Positions 20,607-37,004 of a stretch of 49,165 bases of DNA are shown here, in pieces. Made by a program: the position numbers and the translations under genes. The stretch covers positions 1-49,165 of the forward strand of contig JADGKB010000103.1 in assembly GCA_027604185.1 (NCBI GenBank), read 5' to 3'. The notes beneath the pieces were generated by a model, which saw nothing but the letters and a program-made list of their open reading frames with translations, searched no databases and was not told where the DNA came from. The first letter of the stretch is position 1, and the number at the start of each line of letters is the position of its first letter. The DNA comes from Boothiomyces macroporosus (lineage: Eukaryota > Chytridiomycota > Chytridiomycetes > Rhizophydiales > Terramycetaceae).

Positions 20607-22685
20607 TTAAATCCATTCCAGTAATAATATCAAATTGTTTATGAAGTTTTTGTATGCCTGCGATTTTCCCAATAGTTTCTTTGCCCTAACTGCGTGAATC
20701 TTTAGCAACCACACTTTGCACACTTCCAGCTCAAGCTGCAGCGACTCCTCTGGATTTCTGCCAATAATGCTAACCAGAAACATGTAGAAATCTGGCACTC
20801 TTTGAAACGACAGTTTCATATTTGGATTGGTCTTCATCTTCACTAGAGCTTTATGTAAATCTTGAAACATTAATACTGGTCCCAATGTTGAATGCAGACC
20901 TCTTTTTAAATTGAATCTCATTGTGCGTATTTTCTTTGGTGGTAAATGAATCATATGCCATTGCTCTATTTCGCTAAAAGAGATTTCACTTTCAGGTATG
21001 GTTCCAATGGTGAGTGACTTTGAAATAGGTATCTCTATTGGGCCAACAATTGATAATCTTTCCAAAATAGACTCTTCTCTGCTGAACTCATTGGCAAACG
21101 ACTCTTCATTGGCATTTTTAGCATTTGGCGAGTAACTAGCGTTTCTTTTATGTCTTGCAATTTCTTTGCTTGATGCGGCAAATTCTTTTTTAATTTCCAT
21201 GGTATCCATTGCTTTAGGGGAGTCAATCTTGACTTCTGATAGAATGTTATTTTGAATTACTCCTTGCGTTTCAGCGGTAGAAGATATATGTAGAGGTTCA
21301 ACTGCAGGAATTGCACTAGTTGTTTTTGCTCTTGCTCTGGACTTTAACACTGGGCTTAGTAATTGGTTCGAAATGTTGGGGTTGGCACTTCCTGTTGGTT
21401 TGCTTCCTTCCGGAATTGCAATAGCACCCCCAGAAAGCATTCCGGGAGCAGAATCAATTGATTTTTCGGCATATATATTAATACCCTTTCTATGAGAATC
21501 AGAGGGTGTGATGCTTTTTCTCCTCCGCATTAAAATTGAAGAAGCAGAGGAATTGTGTTTCCTCTGAAGCTGTCCAAATGTTTCCACCGCTTTTTCGAAT
21601 AGCTCACTTTCAAAATCATTCACATTATAGATCGTATATTCTCCTTCTACCGTAATACTTGTAATAACACTACCAACATCCGAGTTTGGAAAGTGTTTCA
21701 ATGCGTATCTCTTTGGAGGGCTGGAGAAATCCAAGTTTACCCAAGGGTGGTCTCTTATTCCCTCCATTGTAATTCTACGATTCGGATTTCTCACAAATAT
21801 TAAATCCAGCAGGTCCTTTAAATCTGATATTAATGCGATTTGACCTGTAGAAAGGTAGTATGGGGTTGCATAATTGCCTCTTTTGATATTTGTAAACAAT
21901 TTGATTATATTGTCGCCTTGAAACGGAAGAAATCCAGTAACCATTACATACAGAACTACGCCCATTGCCCAAATATCTGTTTTTACACCATTGTAGCGTT
22001 GTCCTGTAACCATTTCTGGAGCTGCGTGAGTGGGAGTCCCACAAAACGTTGATAACTTCTGCTCTGGATAAAATGTTCTTCCCAGTCCAAAATCTGAAAC
22101 TAGAATACTTCCGGCTTCATTCAAAAGTATGTTTTCCAATTTTAAATCGCGGTGAACTACTCCAGACTCGTGAATATAATCCATAGCAGATACTAATTGT
22201 CGAAAAAGCTTCCGGGCTTCCGTTTCCTGAAGATATTTTTTGCTCACAACATAATCCAGCAATTCTCCACCTGGGGCATATTCCCTATTGTAAAACTGCC
22301 ATTTTACATTATTATGTATGCTTCGTCCGCTGTGTCAATAACTTTGTAAGTCTTTATAACATTAGGGTGGTCAAATCGCATGAGCAATAGTATCTCCTCC
22401 TGAAAAATAGCTTTGTAATCATACTTTTTTCTCGCGTTTTCAGTTACTGGTAAATCTGGATGGTTTTCTATGCGATTGCGCTCCATTTCGATCTCTCTCT
22501 TCAGCTGCTCTTTATCAGCTTCCATTGCTCGCATTTGCTCTTTATTTATTATTTTTATCGCAACCTGAATTAATTGAAGGTACTGTTTGCTTTGTAGGTA
22601 TATACTGGCCAATTTTCACTTTACTGAAGGATCCTTCGCCTATTACTTTGCCAAAGGAATATTCTTTTAGTTTGATTTCCTTCAT
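20607..22685 (-). CDS. CAMK-group Ser/Thr kinase with KA1 domain (MARK/Kin1-like), copy 1
   Basis: 671 aa after removing introns 22565..22583 (19 nt), 22285..22307 (23 nt) and 21824..21844 (21 nt, no stop, in frame). Kinase motifs: GEGSFSKV, VAIKIINKE, VVHRDLKLENILL, DFGLGR, HAAPEM, DIWAMGVVLY. The C-terminal ~110 residues form a KA1 domain (LQLELEVCKVWLLKIHAV), which binds acidic membranes in MARK/Kin1 kinases; these regulate polarity and exocytosis. The third intron is recognised because the tandem paralog has an obligate intron at the same site (YLST^DL). If read as coding it would insert seven residues between subdomains. Confidence 0.92.
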
Positions 22686-22930
22686 TGTGTGGTGAGAAAA
22701 ATAATAAGGCTCTTGCAAGTGACATCACTTTCTTGATAAACGCTAAATTGTGATGCAAAGAGGTTTTTCGCGATTAAGCAAATCTGTCTAATCAGAATCT
22801 TGTCCGTTTTCTCAGAAGGTCCAATGACTCTTTAAATTTTCCAGTAACTAAATCATATTACGATAAGATTTCCTCATTTGGTCATGAAGGTAAGAACAAA
22901 ATGAAAAAACCAAAATTACATCTTTATTAA

Positions 22931-24914
22931 CTACTCACTCCATGCTAAAGTATCTACCAGCGTTGCAATAAACCTTTTATGAATTGCGTTATCCCCTTTT
23001 AATCGTGTTATTTGCAGAGCGTGAATGCCCATCAGCCACACTTTGCAAATCTCCAATTCCAACTGTAGACATTCGGTCCCACTGCTAATACTGACCGAAA
23101 ATTGGTAGAAATTTGGAATCCTGTGAAAACTTAGCGTGTAGAAATTCTGTTTCGAGATTTGAACTAACGCGTTATGTAAATCTTGGAACATCAAAGAGGG
23201 CCCTAACATTGAGTATAGTCCTTTTTTGAATACAAATCGCATGGATCGGATTTCCTTGGCTGGTTTATGAGTTACATGCCAATCTTTAATGTCATTTAGC
23301 TCAATTTGATCAAGTGAATCGAATTTATCACTTGGCCCTACTGCAGAAAACCTCTGAAGGACAGCAATAGAAGGGTTAATACGACCGCTAATTAGTTGTG
23401 TAGAAACAACCGCAATGCTACTGCTCCTTCTTTTAGCTATCATATCAGCTGTCTGATTCAATTCCAAAACCACATTCGGGGTTTCTGAAATACATCGCAC
23501 TTTGGGCTTTACATCCTTGTGAGCAAACTTGTTTGTTAGAGGGGCTAAATTATCATTTTCGAGACTATTCTCTTCAGCTATCGCCATTGACGACTCTCTA
23601 GTATCTGCATTTTTTAGTGTAGCCTTTGAAGAAGCTACAGAAGTATCCCCTGTTGTAATCAGTGTTCTAATTGGCTCACTTTGAGCTGGTTTCGAGGTGA
23701 TGCTTTTTCTTCTTCGGAGAGATATAGAAGTGAGTGATGAACTGGCTTTGCGTTGTTGGGATTCAAAGCAAGACATCTCTCTTTCGAAACTGTCATTATC
23801 AAAGTTGTTGATATTGTATATAGTGTAATTTCCGTCATTTGATAAACTAGAAATCACGCTTTTGATATCGAAATTTGCCAGTTCTTTAAGCCTGTATTGT
23901 ATCGGAGGGCCATTGTAGTCATCGTTCACCCATGGATGATATCGCATACTTAGCATGTCAATTCTCTTGGAAGGATCTGGCTCAAGAATATTTGAAAGTA
24001 AATCTTGTAGATCTTGAGTTAGGGAAAATTACCAGTGCTTAAATAACTTGGGATAGTGCAATTGACATCCTTGATATTTGTAAATACTTCAATCGTACCA
24101 TCACCCTCAAAGGGCAGCCGGCCAATTACCATTGCATACAGAACTACGCCCATTGCCCAAATATCTGTTTTAACACCATCGTATAGCTTTCCGCATACCA
24201 TCTCTGGCGCTGCATAAGTGGCAGTCCCACAAAATGTTTTCAATTTTTGTCCTTCATCGAACATTCTGCCCAATCCAAAATCGGTAAGCAGAATATCCCC
24301 ACTACCACTCAACAATATATTTTCCAACTTTAAATCTCGATGCACCACTTTAGACTGATGAATATAGTCTACAGCGGATACGAGCTGTCGAAATAATTTC
24401 CTGGCTTCATTTTCCTGCAAAACCCTTTTTGATATGATATAGTCGAGCAGTTCTCCTCCACTCGCGTATTCCCTTTTTCAAATAGAAATGTTACATTACT
24501 AGATATACATCTTCTTCAGAGTCAATCATTTGAAAGATTTTGACGATATTCGGATGGTCAAATCTCATCAAGAGTAAAACTTCTTGAAATGAGGAAACAT
24601 CCTTCTCCATAGATTCCGTGGGAGTTTCAGTGCTGTACTTGGTTCTTTGGCCAACCAGATTGGATGATTTAGTGTCTCTTCCTCCTTGCCTTATTCTAAT
24701 CTCTTCCTGTCGAACCCTTTCTTGCTCTATGGCTGCCGTCAATTTCATTCTCTCCAACTGCTTCTCATTCGCGAATTTCTTGTTGATTATCTTGATTGCA
24801 ACCTTTATCAGAAAACCGTACCTTTTGTTTGGATGGAATATGCTCTCCAATCTTGACTTTACTGAAGGACCCTTCGCCAATAGTCTTTCCTACTCTGTAG
24901 TGGTTTAGTTTCAT
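22931..24914 (-). CDS. CAMK-group Ser/Thr kinase with KA1 domain, copy 2
   Basis: 640 aa after removing introns 24803..24821, 24473..24494 and 24013..24032. Tandem paralog of the preceding kinase: GEGSFSKVKIG, VAIKIINKK, VVHRDLKLENILL, DFGLGRMF, YAAPEM and a KA1 end (LQLELEICKVWLMGIHAL). All three introns sit at the same codon and phase as in copy 1, although their sequences are unrelated, so they predate the duplication. Between kinase core and KA1 is a long diverged linker with SLRRRKSITS, also present in copy 1 (LMRRRKSITPS), a possible conserved phosphosite. Confidence 0.92.
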
Positions 24915-25081
24915 TATCAAATGTTACCCTTGCTGGTACTATATTATCTAACAATGGGGACTGATTCCCGCAAGATTGAATCATGTGACTTAACTGAAGT
25001 GTACTTTGAATATCTTTACACCAAAATGAAAAGGTGATATAAAAGTACACGTATATAATATCAGTAATCAATCAGATTTTA

Positions 25082-26574
25082 TTACGATGATGCCTGGATT
25101 GAAGTGTCAACCTTTTCCCTTTCTACCTTTTCCTTGACAATATTTAAATACACTTTGAGCTTTATCTTGTTATTTTCCATAATAGGACGATCATCCTTGC
25201 GCTGCTTCTGCTGTAAGTCAACTTCTTTGTCCAGACCTAAATTTAGACAAAATTACCATTGTAGCCCCAATTCTTTTGCTTGGTGGTGAATTTGTGCGAC
25301 AAATCTTTATACTTTTTAAAGACGTACTCATTGTCGTAGTTGCAGCTTACAAAGGTATACTTTGTTGGTATACAACTTACTTCCAAGTCATTGTTGTACG
25401 CCTCTACACTTTCCAAGTACAATGAAAAATAGTTTGGCTTGTTATTTCCTGTCGGATAGAGCAGCATTTTCCTATTGTCAGTTAGTCTGTACCAAGTTAA
25501 CCCATTGCACTTGAATTCTGGGCTGCAAATAAACGAATGTGTTTTAATAGCCTGCCAATCTTCTATTGGCCAAGTAAAGACCGCTTGATCCAACAATATA
25601 TCTCCAGCTGCTATCGGCAAGATTTTCCCAATAGACAAAGAATTCATAATATTGTCTGGTTTGAATCCGAAAAACAGCAACTCTGACTCTTTCATACACA
25701 ATCCAGTATGTATTTTAGATTCCAACAAAGAAATTTCTCGCCGTTTCTTTAACTGAATTGCTGGTAAACCACATTCTTCACTCCAGTCTAGTTCCGGTGT
25801 GATTTTTACTTTGATTGAATCCAAAAACTCCAAATTCCTTTCTTTGAATTGTTCCAACAAATAAACAATGTCTTGGTTAGACAAGAAGGATTCAAAGTCC
25901 TTTTGTTTAGCGACAATTGTCTCAATTCCGTTTTGTAACTCTTTGACTTTGGAGTTGTACAAGTTGACAGTTTTTTCGTATTCCGTTCGAAGTTTTTCCT
26001 GAAATTCTTTTAATTCATTATCCATCTGTAATTTCAACCTGTCATATTCCTCCAGTATTTGGCTCTCGTGATTCAGATGGTCTTTTTTCAAATAGTTTCG
26101 GTAATCTTCAATCTTTAACAGTCCATCCTGGATAGATTTGACACTGTCATTGGCAACTTTCAAGTTGTTCTTGGCAGGTTCCACTATAGCCTCCCAGCAA
26201 TCAAAAATCCTTTTAAATGGATGGTTATAATGATTGCGAGAGTTTTGACATTGGATACATACTATTGAATTACAAGCAACACAAAAGAGTTCAGCCGGGC
26301 ATTGTGGATGCAAGTCGCATGAAGCAGTGTTAGAATTAAAGCGCTTTCGCTTAAGAGCTAATTCCAATTCCTCGGGGATATCTAGAGAAGGGATGAGTTG
26401 GTGAGTGTGAGTCGCTTTGGAATCCTGGTGCATATCAGCATGCTTCAGACAGAGAAAGGAGATACACTCCTTACAAACTGTTGTGGCATTCGCTTGCGAT
26501 AGATCTATGCATTCATCACAGTGATACAGAGGTTTAGGTGTGTCAACGTCCATCTTTTCTGCATCTGAAACCAT
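25082..26574 (-). CDS. B-box / coiled-coil / MATH protein (TRIM37-like, no RING), copy 1
   Basis: 483 aa after removing introns 25472..25492 (21 nt, stop-free) and 25237..25256 (20 nt). Two B-box-type zinc modules (CDECIDLSQANATTVCKECI; CDLHPQCPAELFCVACNSIV), a ~130-residue coiled coil, then a MATH/TRAF domain (WPIEDWQ, FKCNGLTW, MLLYPTGNN, NWGYNG). No RING finger precedes the B-boxes, so ubiquitin-ligase activity is not implied. Excising the 21-nt segment after FKCNGLTW restores the MATH consensus W(K/R)xLLYPxGN; the paralog requires an intron at exactly this point. Function unknown; MATH domains usually bind peptides. Confidence 0.87.
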
Positions 26575-26757
26575 TTCCTGTTTGACTTCGGAGTTGTAAA
26601 CTTTTTAGGGTGGCGCAACTCGTTTGAAGGTGAAGTGTGATTCACCATTTTCGGAGAAACAATGAAACAAACCGTGCAAGATCACTAATGCCAATGGATT
26701 AAAGCGATTAATTTAGAGATGAAGATAGACGGTAATCAAGATCTTTTTATTTTGGAG

Positions 26758-28297
26758 TCAATCAGTGTCGTGATTCCACAAATCTCCCTTTTCAGTATTG
26801 TCCTTGATCACATTGATGTACAGCTTGAATTTAACTCTGTTGTTTTCCAAGATTGGGCGCGAATTTTTGCGAGTGATTTGTTTCATTTCCACTTCTTTAT
26901 CCAACTCACCATAGCCCCAATCTTGCTGCTTTGAAGTAAAAGCATGATTGCATACTAAATTACACAATATTTACCCTTGTACTTTTTGAAAATATTTTCA
27001 TTTTCATAGTTGCACGAAACAAATGCAAAGTGTCCGCAAACAGAAGAGTCCAACTCATCATTGAGTGCCTCCATACATTCCAAGTACAGCGATACAGTGT
27101 TTGGCTTTTTATTGCCTTTAGGGTAGAGCAAGAGCTTCCTAATTATCAGTTCTAGAATACCAAGTAAACCCATTGCACTTAAACTCTGGGCTGTAGACTG
27201 TTGTTGTTTGTTTCAAGGTTTCCCAGTCATCAATTGCCCATGTGAATAATGCACGATCAAGACATTCATCTCCTTCCTCAACTGGTAAGATCTTGTCGAT
27301 GGAAAGTTGATTTTTGATGTTATCTGGCTTGAATCCATAAGAGACCAACTCTGTCTCTTTCATACAAATTCCAGTACTAATGGAAGATTCAAGCAGCGGC
27401 ATTTCTCTTCTCTTTTTGATATACATGGATGGATATCCACAATTGTCATTCCATTCGATTTCAGGGGTAGGAATCGAGGCACAAACATTTGCAAAATCAT
27501 TGTTGATTGTGGGCAAGCCCGTTAAAAGGTGGACTGTATCTTTAGAGTCAAGCAACTCCTGTATTCTTCCTTTTATTTCGTCGACATTATGGGAAGAAGT
27601 TTTCAACTCTTTGATTCTCAAATCGTACAGGTCATTCGTCTTTTTGAATTCCTCTTGGAGCTTTACCTGGTATTCTTTCAATTCCACCTCAAGCTTTTCT
27701 TTTAGTGAATTGTATTCATTGAGAATGTCCGCCTGCATAATTTGATGTTGCTGATCCAAGTACAAACGGTAGTTCTTTACTTTTTCAACTCCTTCTGCAA
27801 GGAATTCTACCTTCTCTTTTGCCGCTTGAAGGCTGGAAAGACCGGCCTCTACTACTGTCTCCCAGCAATCAAATAATCTAGGTCAAATAAGCTATTTACC
27901 GTTGAAATGAGTGCCCAAAGTGAGATTTTGCAGAATGGCATTCTTGGCATACGATCGATTTACAATTGGTACAGTATAGGTCAGTGATTTGTGAAGGATG
28001 GAAGTTGCATTCCTTTGCATTCTTTTTAACATATCTAGATCGTTTGAACATCAAATTTGTATTTTCATCTGATTGAATATCCAATGCCGAGGTGAGTTTA
28101 TGTAGGTGGGTGGCCTTGGATTCTTGGTGGTAGTCAACATGCTTTTCGCACAGGTAGATTGAACAATCATTGCAGACCATAGTTGCCGGCAGTTCTTTGG
28201 CAGCAATGCATTCGTCGCAGTTATATTGCTTTTCTACTTTCTGGTAATCGTCTGAACTAGCAGAACCAGTCTCAACATTTGCCTTTGTTTGCTCCAT
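26758..28297 (-). CDS. B-box / coiled-coil / MATH protein, copy 2
   Basis: 491 aa after removing introns 27878..27899, 27139..27160 and 26955..26974. Tandem paralog of copy 1 with the same order: B-box pair (CDECIAAKELPATMVCNDCS; CNFHPSQITDLYCTNCKSIV), coiled coil and MATH domain (WAIDDWE, NGFTWKLLLYPKGN, DWGYGE). Only the intron in FTW^K is shared in position with copy 1; the others differ, so introns were gained or lost after duplication. The first ATG of the zinc-module exon is at 28297 (MEQTKANVETG). The duplicate is diverged throughout the linker and coiled coil. Confidence 0.86.
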
Positions 28298-28573
28298 TTC
28301 GGAAAGTAAAAAGTTGCGCCCCAAAATTGAAACTTTAAAATTGTGACTCACATATCTTGTGTAGGTACAATCAGCGCTATTTAGCCTACATCAATTCACC
28401 AGACTGTGGTTTGTTACGGCTGTCGTTGTGTTGATATTTCGGGACAAGTAATCCGTGTGAGAATCTGGTAACAGAAATAATAAACTTTAAAATTAAACTT
28501 TAATTGGAAGTCTATTTGTATAAATACTGGCAAGAAAGTTTTAGACGCGAAAAGAATCAGCAAAACAAAACCC

Positions 28574-33278
<4,705 letters not shown>

Positions 33279-33320
33279 TAATAAAGCGGTAATTTATTCG
33301 GAATAATTTATTAAGAGTAT

Positions 33321-34499
33321 TTAAAACGAATATTGAACAGAGGAGCAATTGGCCTTCAAATGTTCAGTGAGCGATTCCACCACTTGAAAATGCCCACCCA
33401 ATGTAGCGAAACGAAGGGCTTCATTATGTTTGGCGGTGGCATCAACCCTATGATCTAATAGCAGCATTTGTACTATTTCAAAGTATCCCATTGTTGCCGC
33501 CTTTCTTATGCATTCATTATTCTGGACAGACGGGTCGCACCTTTGATCATTGAGTAGCAATTCCACAATTCTGGTATATCCTTTAGTGCATGCTATCCGT
33601 AATGCAAAGCATTTTTCCAAAGTTGGATCAATATCTCTGCTAAATCGAAGTATTGATCGAAAAATATCACATTTGCCTTTAGCTGCAGCCACTTGCAGTT
33701 GCTGCTCTAAATACTTTATGTTTACCAGGTTTTTTCGGTCTACAAAGGGGAGGAACATTTGAACTTGGACTATGCTGTTTCGTTGAACAGCAAAATTTAT
33801 CAATTTGAGAATTTCAGCATCTGTTTCACTGTTGTGCGGAGTCAAATTCTTGAAAAACTTTTGGACTTCATACTGCTCAATCTCTTTTTCAAGTTTGCGA
33901 GAGTTTTTGCATTCAAAGTAGGAATATGGCTTGTACAAACCCAACCTTTGACAGTTTGACAATATTCGCTCAAACTGATCAAATTCCAAATTGAGCGTAC
34001 TGAGAATTCTTTCAATTTTTTCGTAATTTCTTGAGCCTCTAATGTAATCAGCAAAATATAAAATGTAATTGATCAGTCCTTGGCGCTCGCTAGCGAGCAT
34101 GCTACTTGGCCAAATTTCCGGATCTATTTCTAGTTCATGAAGGGATTCCATTCTATTAAATAAGCTTGATAGGATCCAGTTCCTTTTGCCATTGACTAAA
34201 AGTTTGGTTTTTACAATTTCAGTTGCTGTGTGAAAAACATGGACAAGGTCCAAGGTCCCTGGATTTCTCAATCTTTTTGATAGGTTGTAGTATATCGATA
34301 ATTCCATGGTGTTTGAGAAATTGTGTCTGGTCATTTTTGCAGCTTCAGTCATTCTGTTGAAAATGAATAGTTTCCGCAAGCATTCTATGTCATGGGAATA
34401 GCATCGGCTACAAGCGATAAAGCTAAAGTAGTCTTCCAAGTTCAAGTAAATCGCTGTTTGGTCAAAAACCAGTTGGGGAAGAAACCCCAAGTTGTTCAT
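33321..34499 (-). CDS. Ankyrin-repeat protein with F-box-like N-terminus
   Basis: 392 aa, intronless, starting at MNNLGFLPQLVFDQTA; a longer frame to 34547 exists. The N-terminus (FLPQLVFDQTAIYLNLEDYF) resembles an F-box-like helix pair, which is tentative. The C-terminal third holds about four ankyrin-type repeats (LRIACTKGYTRIVELLLND, IRKAATMGYFEIVQMLLLDH, ALRFATLGGHFQVVESL). The middle is helical and unrecognised. If the F-box is real it could be a substrate adaptor. Converges on the formin gene, with 42 nt between stops. Confidence 0.75.
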   Translation of the reverse strand: MNNLGFLPQLVFDQTAIYLNLEDYFSFIACSRCYSHDIECLRKLFIFNRMTEAAKMTRHNFSNTMELSIYYNLSKRLRNPGTLDLVHVFHTATEIVKTKLLVNGKRNWILSSLFNRMESLHELEIDPEIWPSSMLASERQGLINYILYFADYIRGSRNYEKIERILSTLNLEFDQFERILSNCQRLGLYKPYSYFECKNSRKLEKEIEQYEVQKFFKNLTPHNSETDAEILKLINFAVQRNSIVQVQMFLPFVDRKNLVNIKYLEQQLQVAAAKGKCDIFRSILRFSRDIDPTLEKCFALRIACTKGYTRIVELLLNDQRCDPSVQNNECIRKAATMGYFEIVQMLLLDHRVDATAKHNEALRFATLGGHFQVVESLTEHLKANCSSVQYSF

Positions 34500-34562
34500 T
34501 TCAAAATGGCGCGAAAAAGTTAAAAAACCAACAAATAATTTAAGCACAAATTTATTGAAAAA

Positions 34563-36803
34563 CTATTTATCGCCCAAAATGTCATTGTATGCAGCGCCAA
34601 TACCGTAAACGCTTTTTCTGTTGTCCTGCTTTACCTTGCTTCTTGGCGGAGTAGCCTTCCCTACAATGTCATCGTAAGCACCGCCAATGCCATAGATGCT
34701 TTTGCGATTATTATTCTCGCTTGCAAACCACTGCTGCTTGTAATAATCATTGTAGATTTCATTATTGTCATGCGTCTCTCCAGAGTAGACTGATTCTGGT
34801 GGTGAAATTACATCAGAAGCTTGGTAAGAGTAGTTTTGATGCAAGTCCTTTTGCACTGCTTTGAGAAGAATGCAGTCTTCGTCATCTTCAAGTTGTACTG
34901 GGGCTTTCTTGGTTGGGATCACATTTGAGAGTCGCTTTCCTGCAGATTCCATTAGCTTGGAAGCACGAACAGTTGCCTTATCATAAATATCTTTGACTTC
35001 TGCTTTTGTATTTGACCACATACCATTGCCCATATATATATTGTCGACGTTTTGGTATTCCGGCTGCACAAACCTGACTTGTGGTTGCTGGACATCAATC
35101 AGCTTTTCTTTTTGGTAGAAACTATTGGCATATTCTTCGTAAGGTATTTTGACCACTACTGCATCTTTAGGAGGCTCTGGGACTTGGACATAAATTTCGT
35201 CTCTTCTTCCCCATGTTTTGTAGATATAGAACCCAGTCCACCAATATACTTGAGCAAACAAGATCATGCCGCATAGAGTCATCAACTTTACAGAAGAGAT
35301 TTCTTCATACCAAAAGCAAACAAACTGTCTGATTACACCTACGACAATCATTAGAATCCACGCGATTGGGAGAATTCTGTCACTCCATGAACCAAAAGAT
35401 ACAATGTTACGACTGGAGGTTCCCCATCCGTTATTGTAAATAAACAGCAAGGCTTGGATTTTGGCCAGCATCATTCCGAATAGGAAATAGTAACCATATT
35501 GAGGGAACAAAAGGAAGCGAACTTCTCCAGAGATAAGCATTGCAATAATCGCCTTGTAAAAACCAGAAAAGAATATCACTGTCAACCAAGTAAGAGTTTC
35601 AGATAGAGTGTAAACGTAGAGCACCAGGAACACAATAGCAATAATGATGAAAGGATAGACTAGCTGGAAGGATAGCTCGTAGGCGAGCCATAGGGAATGC
35701 AAGTGCAAACTACCAATATTGATCAACGCTTCCCTAAAGAACGACTTTGACCATCTAGTTTGCTGAGTAATCCATCTGAAATAGTTTGTAGGCGTTTCAG
35801 TATCACAAAAAGCCAAATGAGTGTAGGTAATCTTTTTGCCAAGACCCAAAGTGCAGTTTGTCAAATTACGATCGTCGCCATAAGTACACTCTTTGCCCAA
35901 GAAAGTTTGATTTCTCCATTTATCAATCACTTGGTGGATGACATCCATGCGATAGATGCCTAGTGGACCTGAAACGCAAGTAACACACTTGAAGTATGAC
36001 TGACAGCCGCGCTCAAGGTTGAATGCCATCCAATAACGCAAACTAGACAAGAAGGAGATTACAGATTCTTTCGGATTCAGGATGCGTACATTTCCAGTTG
36101 CAGCACCCACATCTTCGTCATTGCGCAGTTCGTTGGCAAGGTGAGTGATACAATCAGGGTCTAGGATGGTGTCACTGTCCGTTACTACAACAGCGTCTAC
36201 ATTCAAAGGGAACAGTTCTTTAAAGCCAAACTCCATAGCAGAGCGTTTTCCACCGTGAGGCGCCATCAGACACATTGGTTGCATTACTTCAAACCCTGGC
36301 GGTCTCGGTGGAGGGACCCAATTAGGATAGTTTTGATTTCTCTTTACATACGTTCGGCCTGGGTTAGTAACGATTCCATCTGGATAAGCCTGCAAAAAGA
36401 GATCGCCCATATAGGCATCTCCTTCATCATCTCCATCAATAACAACAATCAATCCTCTGTGGTATTCATAAGAAATATGATGGGTGCTTTCCAAGCACAT
36501 TTGAAATAACGTCGGATCTTCACGATATCCGACGGCTAAAAGAGCAGTGGTAATCTTTGGAGCATCTGGTGGAATATTCCTGTTCTTTTCCACGTCGATC
36601 CTGTTAAGCACCGCAAAGATACTTTGCAGAGTGTAGTGAAATATGATAAGTACTCCATAAAATGATATCGTAAAAGCGTGTGAAGGAAATATAACAATTT
36701 TGGCTATATAGCAGTATAGTAACGGCCCTGCTAATATCGACGCTGCAATGATTGTATACAGCACATTAAAGACTCTGGCTAACCAGATCTTTCCTGACGA
36801 CAT
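34563..36803 (-). CDS. Hyaluronan-synthase-like processive GT2 polysaccharide synthase
   Basis: 746 aa, intronless. GT2 motifs: LIVVIDGDDEGD, VVVTDSDTILDPD, the acceptor segment CVSGPLGIYR, GDDRNLTNCTLGLG, and QQTRWSKSFFREAL (Q-x-x-R-W). Wording of the last two is closer to hyaluronan/Cps1-type synthases than to classical chitin synthases (EDR, QRRRW). Two transmembrane segments precede the catalytic domain and a cluster follows it, forming the export channel. The cytosolic tail carries two copies of RKS(I/V)YGIGxAYxDI. The polymer (chitin, hyaluronan-like or glucan-like) cannot be told from sequence alone. Confidence 0.88.
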   Translation of the reverse strand: MSSGKIWLARVFNVLYTIIAASILAGPLLYCYIAKIVIFPSHAFTISFYGVLIIFHYTLQSIFAVLNRIDVEKNRNIPPDAPKITTALLAVGYREDPTLFQMCLESTHHISYEYHRGLIVVIDGDDEGDAYMGDLFLQAYPDGIVTNPGRTYVKRNQNYPNWVPPPRPPGFEVMQPMCLMAPHGGKRSAMEFGFKELFPLNVDAVVVTDSDTILDPDCITHLANELRNDEDVGAATGNVRILNPKESVISFLSSLRYWMAFNLERGCQSYFKCVTCVSGPLGIYRMDVIHQVIDKWRNQTFLGKECTYGDDRNLTNCTLGLGKKITYTHLAFCDTETPTNYFRWITQQTRWSKSFFREALINIGSLHLHSLWLAYELSFQLVYPFIIIAIVFLVLYVYTLSETLTWLTVIFFSGFYKAIIAMLISGEVRFLLFPQYGYYFLFGMMLAKIQALLFIYNNGWGTSSRNIVSFGSWSDRILPIAWILMIVVGVIRQFVCFWYEEISSVKLMTLCGMILFAQVYWWTGFYIYKTWGRRDEIYVQVPEPPKDAVVVKIPYEEYANSFYQKEKLIDVQQPQVRFVQPEYQNVDNIYMGNGMWSNTKAEVKDIYDKATVRASKLMESAGKRLSNVIPTKKAPVQLEDDEDCILLKAVQKDLHQNYSYQASDVISPPESVYSGETHDNNEIYNDYYKQQWFASENNNRKSIYGIGGAYDDIVGKATPPRSKVKQDNRKSVYGIGAAYNDILGDK

Positions 36804-37004
36804 TTCTAGTCGCTTGGATGTCTTTGATCTTTTATAGTTTTTTAATTTTAATTTTTAATTTTCATTGCGTGCCAATTGATTAAAAACTGGGCCACCATAC
36901 TTTAATTTCGTAAATTAATAAGAATAAATTGCCGCTGATAACCAAAAGTATGAAGCGGAGTTTGGTGCATAACATTTTATTGTGGATTTGATCAGCATAT
37001 TTAT

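Noticed and set aside
25472..25492. Seven extra residues (YRLTDNR-like) as a genuine insertion in the MATH domain
   Set aside because: The paralog has a frame-breaking intron at the same place, and excision restores the MATH consensus WK(M/L)LLYP.
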